In this document: positions 41,458 through 46,919 of the stretch, in pieces
Layout: each line of letters begins with the position of its first letter
How positions within the stretch are numbered: the first letter of the stretch is position 1
Source of the DNA: Pseudomonadota bacterium
GTDB taxonomy: Bacteria; Desulfobacterota; SM23-61
Length of the DNA: 46,919 bases
Reading direction: 5' to 3'
NCBI GenBank assembly: GCA_018819135.1
Contig: JAHJQK010000121.1
Location: forward strand, 1-46,919
Notes under the pieces: model-generated
Told to the model about the DNA's origin: nothing
What the model saw: only the letters and a program-made list of their open reading frames with translations
Database searches by the model: none
Position numbers and translations under genes: made by a program

Positions 41458-42279
41458 ATGTCGACTGTCACCATGAAACAGCTGTTGGAAGCGGGGGTCC
41501 ATTTTGGCCACCAGACCAAACGATGGAACCCCAAGATGAAGGATTACATCTTTGGCTCACGCAACGGGATTTATATCATTGATTTACAGAAGACGGTACG
41601 GCTCTTCAAGGAAGCTTATAAATTTGTCGTAGATGTTGTAGCCGCAGGCGGCAGTATCCTCTACGTGGGTACAAAAAAACAGGCCCAGGATTCTATCGCC
41701 GAGGAAGCCCAACGGGCCAACATGTTTTTTGTAAACCAGCGCTGGCTCGGAGGCACCCTGACCAATTTTCGCACCATCAAGAAAAACGTGGAACGCATGA
41801 AAAAACTGCAGGCCATGAAAGAGGACGGTACCTTTGATGTCCTGCCCAAGAAGGAAGTTCTGCAATTGGAAAAAGATAAGGCCAAAATGGAAAAAACTCT
41901 GGGAGGGATTAAGAATATGAACCGGCTCCCCCAGGGAATTTTTATCGTGGATCCGCGCAAGGAGCGCATCGCCGTTCATGAGGCCAGAAAGTTAGGCATC
42001 CCCATCGTGGCTATCGTGGATACCAATTGCGATCCCGATGAGATTGACTACATCATCCCCGGAAACGACGACGCCATCCGGGCCATCCGCCTCATCTCTG
42101 CCAAAATCGCCGATGCCTGCCTGGAAGGCAAGCAACTCTTGGAAGCGAAATTGGTCGCGCCCGAAGGTGCCGCGGCGGGGGCTGAGAGAGCGACCTCAGG
42201 AAAACCGAAAGTGGCCGCCGAACCGGCCCCGGAAGAAGTTGAGGAAGAAAAACCAGAAAACGAAGACGAAGAAGAATAG
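41458..42279 (+). CDS. rpsB: 30S ribosomal protein S2
   Basis: This 273-residue ribosomal protein has family signatures [19 protein letters not shown] at residues 9-27 and [15 protein letters not shown] at about 157. The [13 protein letters not shown] block is near 182, and [13 protein letters not shown] near 202. The final 40 residues are an Ala/Glu-rich acidic extension ending EDEEE. AGGAGG lies 8 bases before ATG 41458. It heads the operon rpsB-tsf-pyrH-frr-uppS-cdsA-dxr. Confidence 0.98.
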   Translation: MSTVTMKQLLEAGVHFGHQTKRWNPKMKDYIFGSRNGIYIIDLQKTVRLFKEAYKFVVDVVAAGGSILYVGTKKQAQDSIAEEAQRANMFFVNQRWLGGTLTNFRTIKKNVERMKKLQAMKEDGTFDVLPKKEVLQLEKDKAKMEKTLGGIKNMNRLPQGIFIVDPRKERIAVHEARKLGIPIVAIVDTNCDPDEIDYIIPGNDDAIRAIRLISAKIADACLEGKQLLEAKLVAPEGAAAGAERATSGKPKVAAEPAPEEVEEEKPENEDEEE

Positions 42280-42292
42280 GAGGAAACATTTC

Positions 42293-42901
42293 GTGGAAGT
42301 ATCCGCCAGTATGGTTAAAGATCTGCGCGAGAAGACCGGCGCTGGAATGATGGACTGTAAAAAAGCCCTGGCCGAAGCAGGAGGTAATTTCGAAAAAGCC
42401 GTGGACTATTTGCGGCAAAAGGGCCTGGCCACTGCCGCTAAAAGAGCGGGACGAATCGCCTCGGAGGGCCGAATCGGCTCCTACGTGCACGCGGGGGGAA
42501 AAATCGGCGTAATGGTGGAGGTCAACTGCGAAACGGACTTCGTAGCCAAAACGGAAGATTTCCAGATCTTCGCCAAGGATGTGGCCATGCACATTGCCGC
42601 CAGTAACCCCCTTTACCTTCGCCGGGAAAATGTACCACCGGAGGCCTTAGAGCGCGAACGCGAAATCTACCGGGTTCAGGCGCGGGAAGCAGGCAAGCCT
42701 GAAAAGATCATCGAAAAAATTATCGCAGGAAAATTGGAAAAATTCTATGGCGAGGTCTGCCTTTTAGAACAGCCTTTTGTCAAGGACCCGGACCTAACCG
42801 TCCAAGAGCTCCTTAACGGGTTAGTTGGTAAGTTGGGAGAAAAAGTGGAAATTCGCCGCTTCAGCCGTTTCCAAGTCGCCGAGGGGTTATCCAAAGAGTG
42901 A
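42293..42901 (+). CDS. tsf: Elongation factor Ts (short form)
   Basis: This 202-residue protein is the nucleotide-exchange factor of EF-Tu. The N-terminal UBA-like domain is [19 protein letters not shown] (residues 8-26) with [21 protein letters not shown]. The core has [20 protein letters not shown]. It is of the short type (about 200 residues), lacking the longer second core subdomain of the E. coli protein. The GTG at 42293 is taken as start because AGGAGG precedes it; the frame upstream lies within rpsB. Its stop overlaps the pyrH start (GTGA). Confidence 0.97.
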   Translation: MEVSASMVKDLREKTGAGMMDCKKALAEAGGNFEKAVDYLRQKGLATAAKRAGRIASEGRIGSYVHAGGKIGVMVEVNCETDFVAKTEDFQIFAKDVAMHIAASNPLYLRRENVPPEALEREREIYRVQAREAGKPEKIIEKIIAGKLEKFYGEVCLLEQPFVKDPDLTVQELLNGLVGKLGEKVEIRRFSRFQVAEGLSKE

Positions 42902-43623
42902 AAACTTCGCTCAAGCCTGTTTTTCGACGCATCCTGCTCAAGCTCAGCGGGGAGGCCTTAATGGGGGATCAGGAGTATGGAATCAGTCCCGCCGTGGTCC
43001 AGAAGATAGCCGTTGAGGTCAAGGAATTGAACCGGCTGGGGGTGCAAGTAGCCATTGTAATCGGCGGCGGGAATATCTATCGCGGCGTGGCTGCCAGTGC
43101 CGCAGGGCTGGACCGGGCATCGGCCGATCACATGGGTATGCTGGCCACCGTGATCAACAGTTTGGCTTTGCAGGATGCTTTAGAAAGGGCAGGCATCTTC
43201 ACCCGAGTAATGTCCGCCATCGAGATGCACCAGATTGCCGAACCTTACATCCGCCGCAGGGCAATTCGCCACCTGGAAAAAGGAAGGGTGGTGATCTTCG
43301 CCGCAGGTACGGGAAATCCCTATTTTACCACCGACACCGCCGCCGCTCTGCGCGCCATGGAAGTGAAATCTCAGGTGATCCTCAAGGCCACTAAAGTGGA
43401 CGGTGTCTATGATACCGATCCCCTGATTCATAAAAAGGCCAAAAAGTTCGAAGAACTCTCCTATATCGAAGTCCTGAACCGGGGCCTCAAGATCATGGAC
43501 GCCACGGCGATCTCTCTATGCATGGACAATCATCTTCCCATTATTGTTTTCAACCTCACCCGCAAAGGAAATATCCGGCGAGTTGTCTTCGGCCAGAAAA
43601 TCGGTACGGTCATCCGGGGGTAA
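42898..43623 (+). CDS. pyrH: Uridylate kinase
   Basis: The 241-residue amino-acid-kinase-fold enzyme converts UMP to UDP. Signatures are [13 protein letters not shown] (near residue 10), [13 protein letters not shown] (near 50), [15 protein letters not shown] and [20 protein letters not shown] (near 140). [13 protein letters not shown] binds nucleotide. The start is GTG 42898, which overlaps the tsf stop by 4 bases, giving translational coupling. Only 3 bases separate it from frr. Confidence 0.98.
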   Translation: MKTSLKPVFRRILLKLSGEALMGDQEYGISPAVVQKIAVEVKELNRLGVQVAIVIGGGNIYRGVAASAAGLDRASADHMGMLATVINSLALQDALERAGIFTRVMSAIEMHQIAEPYIRRRAIRHLEKGRVVIFAAGTGNPYFTTDTAAALRAMEVKSQVILKATKVDGVYDTDPLIHKKAKKFEELSYIEVLNRGLKIMDATAISLCMDNHLPIIVFNLTRKGNIRRVVFGQKIGTVIRG

Positions 43624-43626
43624 CGC

Positions 43627-44190
43627 ATGTTTAAAAAAGAGTCTTTTATAGTGGAAGTGAAGTCGAAAATGGAAAAGTCTATTGAGGCCTTACGCAAAGA
43701 CTTGAGCCGCATACGTACGGGGCGGGCCTCCCTTCCCCTGCTTGACGGAGTCCGGGTCAATTATTACGGTGTTCCCACGCCACTTTCCCAGGTTGCCTCC
43801 TTGTCAGTCCCTGAAAGCCGGACGATTTCCATCCAGCCGTGGGATTCTAAAATTATCGGCGAAATTGAAAAAGCGATCCAAAAATCGGACCTGGGCCTTA
43901 CGCCTCTCAGTGACGGAAAAATCGTGCGCATTAATATCCCTCCTCTCACCGAAGAACGACGCAAGGAGTTGGTCAAAGTCGTGAAGCGCATGGAAGAGGA
44001 ATGTAAAGTGGCCATGCGCAATATCCGTCGGGATGGCAACGAACAGCTAAAAACAGCTAAAAAAGAAAAATCTCTCTCTGAAGACGACCAGTTTAAATAT
44101 CAGGAAGAGGTCCAGAAACTCATGGACAAATCTATCGAGAAAGCCGAAGAGGTTGTCAAGGCTAAGGAAAAAGAGATCCTGGAAGTTTGA
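43627..44190 (+). CDS. frr: Ribosome recycling factor
   Basis: The 187-residue protein splits post-termination ribosomes together with EF-G. Typical blocks are LSRIRTGRASLPLLDGVRVN (residues about 24-43), PLSQVASLSVPESRTISIQP, and NIPPLTEERRKELVKVVKR near 113, with the long three-helix bundle ending in VKAKEKEILEV. The start ATG 43627 follows pyrH directly, with a GGGGG run as ribosome-binding site. uppS follows after 93 bp. Confidence 0.98.
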   Translation: MFKKESFIVEVKSKMEKSIEALRKDLSRIRTGRASLPLLDGVRVNYYGVPTPLSQVASLSVPESRTISIQPWDSKIIGEIEKAIQKSDLGLTPLSDGKIVRINIPPLTEERRKELVKVVKRMEEECKVAMRNIRRDGNEQLKTAKKEKSLSEDDQFKYQEEVQKLMDKSIEKAEEVVKAKEKEILEV

Positions 44191-44283
44191 AAACCTACGC
44201 CCTTCCGCTCGCTCCCCTATTTTTTCTTTCAGGCCGGAGATCGTCGCCATGATCTGGAAATCTTCCCCTAACCCAGGAAAATT

Positions 44284-45027
44284 ATGCATCGGTTAACCCA
44301 AGAAAAACTCCCCCGCCATCTGGCGATCATTATGGATGGAAACGGCCGCTGGGCTGAGCAACGATCATTAGACCGAGTGGCTGGCCACCGGCAGGGAGCC
44401 GAATCCGTGCGGATCGTCGTCCGGGCATGCCGGGAAATCGGCATTCCCTATCTGACCCTATTTGCTTTTTCATCGGAAAACTGGAGCCGTCCTCAACCGG
44501 AGGTAGAAGCACTCATGACCCTGCTTAAAGATTACCTGGTCATGGAACTCCGGGAGATGCTGGATAACAACATTCGTCTTTTGGCCATCGGCGACCTCTC
44601 CCGCTTGCCCAAGGAAGTGGTCGTCGTTCTCAACGAAACGATGAAGCTGACGGCTGCGGCAACCGGAATGACGTTGACCTTGGCCTTGAGCTACGGCGGA
44701 CGAGATGACATCATCCAGGCCATCCGCCGGATCACGGCCAATTCCCGGGACGGCAACCTGACCCCCGAGGACATCAACGAGGGGCTTTTTTCCAAGTACC
44801 TATGGACGGCCAACCTTCCTGACCCTGACTTACTCATCCGCACCAGCGGAGAGTTTCGCATCAGCAACTTTTTCCTTTGGCAGCTCGCGTACACGGAAAT
44901 CTATGTGACGCCCAACCTCTGGCCGGACTTCAAAAAGGAGGATCTCATCCAGGCTTTGTTACGTTACCGGGATCGAGAACGTAGGTTTGGCCTGACCAGT
45001 GAACAGATCAAAATAGGGGATCGGTGA
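44284..45027 (+). CDS. uppS: Undecaprenyl diphosphate synthase
   Basis: The 247-residue cis-prenyltransferase makes the C55 lipid carrier for peptidoglycan. The active-site loop is HLAIIMDGNGRWAEQR (residues 12-27, Asp18), followed by GHRQGAESVR. Then come LTLFAFSSENWSRP (near 60), LSYGGRDDIIQA and a C-terminal LLIRTSGEFRISNFFLWQLA, in which the basic and aromatic residues hold the diphosphate. Its stop overlaps the cdsA start (TGATG), so the pair is coupled. Confidence 0.98.
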   Translation: MHRLTQEKLPRHLAIIMDGNGRWAEQRSLDRVAGHRQGAESVRIVVRACREIGIPYLTLFAFSSENWSRPQPEVEALMTLLKDYLVMELREMLDNNIRLLAIGDLSRLPKEVVVVLNETMKLTAAATGMTLTLALSYGGRDDIIQAIRRITANSRDGNLTPEDINEGLFSKYLWTANLPDPDLLIRTSGEFRISNFFLWQLAYTEIYVTPNLWPDFKKEDLIQALLRYRDRERRFGLTSEQIKIGDR

Positions 45028-45827
45028 TGCATCTGAAGCGCTGGATCTCCGGCCTGATCATGGGCCCCTGCTTGATCCTATTCATTCTCTTCGCCCCTGC
45101 TTGGCTTTTCCTTTTGCTGATCCTTTTTCTGACCTTCTTGGGGCTGCAGGAATATTATGCCCTTGCTCTACCAGGGCTTAGCCCCAGCAAAAAAATGGTG
45201 GGCATCCTTTTGGGCCTCCTCCTCCCGATTTCCCTTTACGCGAAAGATTCCAGATTTTTCCTGGCGGGAATGGCCATGATCCTTATTTTGCTGTTCATCC
45301 TGGCCCTCGGGGAGCAAACAGATTTTTCTCTCCGGATCGATCGCGTAAGCAGGCATCTTCTTGGCCTTCTTTATGTACCCTTTCTCCTGGCGCATTTCAT
45401 CCTGATGCATAAACTGGAGGAGGGTCGGTTATGGATCCTCTTCACCCTGGTCGTAGTTTATTGCGGTGATACGACCGCCTTTTATGTGGGACGAGCCTGG
45501 GGGCGGAAAAAACTGGCGCCCGAGGTCAGCCCGGGGAAAACGGTTGAGGGTGGTGTGGGAGTAGTCGGCGGATCCATTGCCGGCGGATTGTTTTTCAAGT
45601 TATTTTTCTTTCCTCAGCTCCCGGTTCTTCATGCTTTGGCTTTGGCCGCAGGGGTGGGGATTATTGGTCAATGGGGAGACCTTTTTGAATCGTTGCTGAA
45701 ACGGAGCGCCCAAGTCAAGGATTCCGGGACTCTTATCCCGGGCCATGGGGGTCTTCTGGACCGCGTTGACAGCGTGCTTTTCGCCGGCCCCTTGGTTTAT
45801 TATTATGCCCTGGCGGCTCTGCGATAA
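45027..45827 (+). CDS. cdsA: Phosphatidate cytidylyltransferase
   Basis: This inner-membrane protein of about 266 residues has about seven hydrophobic segments and makes CDP-diacylglycerol for phospholipid synthesis. The family signature is near the C-terminus: KDSGTLIPGHGGLLDRVDSV. WGRKKLAPEVSPGKTVEGG (near 155) and QWGDLFESLLKRSAQVKD are also conserved. ATG 45027 is preferred to GTG 45024 because the GGGG site is 7 bases before it; it overlaps the uppS stop. Confidence 0.95.
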   Translation: MHLKRWISGLIMGPCLILFILFAPAWLFLLLILFLTFLGLQEYYALALPGLSPSKKMVGILLGLLLPISLYAKDSRFFLAGMAMILILLFILALGEQTDFSLRIDRVSRHLLGLLYVPFLLAHFILMHKLEEGRLWILFTLVVVYCGDTTAFYVGRAWGRKKLAPEVSPGKTVEGGVGVVGGSIAGGLFFKLFFFPQLPVLHALALAAGVGIIGQWGDLFESLLKRSAQVKDSGTLIPGHGGLLDRVDSVLFAGPLVYYYALAALR

Positions 45828-45906
45828 AACATTCACCGCAGAGAACGCAAAGTACGCCGAGAAACTGCGAAGCAGGGGAAAAAAGCGGTTAAATGGTTTA
45901 TTTTTT

Positions 45907-46919
45907 ATGAAGAAGCTTTCCATTCTCGGTTCCACCGGTTCCATCGGTGTCAACGCCCTCGATATCGTCGCCCAGCATCCGGATAAATTCCAGGTTGTGG
46001 CCCTAGCCGGGGGCGCCAATCTGAAAAAAATGGAAGAGCAAATCTTATGCTTTCGCCCGGAAATGGTTGCTTTGATGGACCCAGAATCCGCCAGGCGTCT
46101 CCAAGACTCTTGGGCGGGGAAAACAACTCGCATTCTTTCGGGTATGGAAGGGCTGGTAGCCGTCGCCACCCACCCGGAGGCGGAGATGGTTCTCTCCGCC
46201 CTTGCCGGCAGTGTCGGTCTTTTACCTACTTTAGCCGCCGTGAGAGCTCAAAAAAATCTGGCCATCGCTAATAAAGAACCTCTGGTCATGGCGGGGGAAA
46301 TTCTGCTGCGGGAAATCCAAGAAAAAGGCGTACACCTTCTTCCGGTTGACAGCGAGCACAGCGCCATTTTCCAGGCCATGGCCGGGCACCGCCATGAGGA
46401 CATTAAGAGGCTCATCCTCACCGCCTCCGGTGGCCCTTTTTTGCTCACTCCCCTGGAAAAACTGGCCAAGGTAACCCCGCAACAGGCTTTGAAGCACCCC
46501 CAATGGCGCATGGGCAAGAAGGTTACAATCGACAGCGCTTCGTTGATGAACAAAGGGCTGGAAGTCATCGAAGCCCACTGGCTTTTCGGTGTTCCCGCCC
46601 AACAGATTGAGGTTATCATTCACCCGCAATCGATCATCCATTCTATGGTAGAATATATCGACGGGTCGGTGGTCGCCCAGATGTCCATGCCGGATATGCG
46701 CGGGCCCATTGCTTATGCCCTCGGCTATCCCGCAAGGTTGGATTTGCAGCTTCCTTCTCTGAATCTTTTCGGAATCGGCAAGTTAACCTTCAGGCCTGTA
46801 GATCAAGAGCGATTTCCGGCCTTGGGACTGGCGTATCGGGCTCTCCAAGAAGGAGGAACCATGCCGGCGGTTCTGAACGCCGCCAATGAAGTGGCCGTGG
46901 AGGCCTTTTTACAGGGTCG
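45907..46919 (+). CDS. dxr: 1-deoxy-D-xylulose 5-phosphate reductoisomerase (3' end outside the window)
   Basis: The first 337 codons are present, out of about 390 expected. The enzyme makes MEP in the non-mevalonate isoprenoid pathway, which feeds the undecaprenyl synthase encoded upstream. The NADPH loop is GSTGSIG (residues 8-14). NKEPLVMAGE is near 121, and LPVDSEHSAIFQAM near 145 contains metal ligands. Other conserved blocks are TASGGPF, KHPQWRMGKKVTIDSASLMN (near 198), and PAVLNAANEVAVEAFL at the window end. The ATG at 45907 follows a short A+T-rich gap with a CGCAGAGAACGC fragment. Confidence 0.97.
   Translation, partial: MKKLSILGSTGSIGVNALDIVAQHPDKFQVVALAGGANLKKMEEQILCFRPEMVALMDPESARRLQDSWAGKTTRILSGMEGLVAVATHPEAEMVLSALAGSVGLLPTLAAVRAQKNLAIANKEPLVMAGEILLREIQEKGVHLLPVDSEHSAIFQAMAGHRHEDIKRLILTASGGPFLLTPLEKLAKVTPQQALKHPQWRMGKKVTIDSASLMNKGLEVIEAHWLFGVPAQQIEVIIHPQSIIHSMVEYIDGSVVAQMSMPDMRGPIAYALGYPARLDLQLPSLNLFGIGKLTFRPVDQERFPALGLAYRALQEGGTMPAVLNAANEVAVEAFLQG

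Overview
The window looks like chromosomal DNA of an anaerobic Desulfobacterota-type (delta-proteobacterial) bacterium. The grounds are gene content and style: a MOT1-type oxyanion transporter with PadR and ModE-like regulators, a probable selenocysteine protein in an arsenic operon, a short EF-Ts, and numerous dispersed intergenic palindromes. The species cannot be fixed from the sequence alone. No rRNA and no CRISPR array were seen. There is one tRNA, tRNA-Val(CAC).

Region 1 (1-8630) is accessory DNA. It holds a small XRE-type regulator, an AAA/DUF4143 ATPase and a decayed tyrosine recombinase. Next comes what appears to be a solitary integron gene cassette (2754-4457, minus strand), with a GTTAGGC start site and an attC whose extrahelical G is visible. 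The cassette carries a 542-residue protein of unknown function. A 46-bp direct repeat of the 3' half of tRNA-Val (4689-4734 and 8553-8598) then brackets a 3.8-kb island. The island carries a frameshifted coiled-coil membrane protein, an Abi-alpha/DUF4393-like protein, the C-terminal remnant of a REP-associated transposase and a DUF433/DUF5615 toxin-antitoxin pair.

Region 2 (8813-18560) is metabolic and envelope genes. It has an OsmC-like protein, adenine deaminase, a MOFRL glycerate 2-kinase behind a divergent enolase that has lost catalytic residues, a NEW3-protein/ABC-2 exporter operon and a SurA-like/thioredoxin fusion.

Region 3 (18826-22323) is an ArsR-controlled arsenic operon read on the minus strand: arsR, a DUF318 permease, a thioredoxin-like protein with an in-frame TGA at the first redox-cysteine position, acr3 and a frameshifted arsC. 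Two palindromic elements sit inside the operon.

Region 4 (22695-29573) holds a Phd/PIN toxin-antitoxin pair, a PadR regulator coupled to a 47-residue cysteine-rich protein, a MOT1-like transporter, a ModE-like regulator, an IS21 IstB remnant, an ECF sigma/anti-sigma pair, a crotonase-family enzyme, a DUF799 lipoprotein and a small coiled-coil ORF.

Region 5 (29701-46919) is core housekeeping DNA: an HU/IHF protein, a 32-residue COX24-like basic protein, rarA, nadK, recN, an ArgA-like acetyltransferase, an M23 peptidase, secA, argJ, and the cluster rpsB-tsf-pyrH-frr-uppS-cdsA-dxr, with dxr running off the end. Intergenic space throughout is populated by at least four families of short palindromic repeats.
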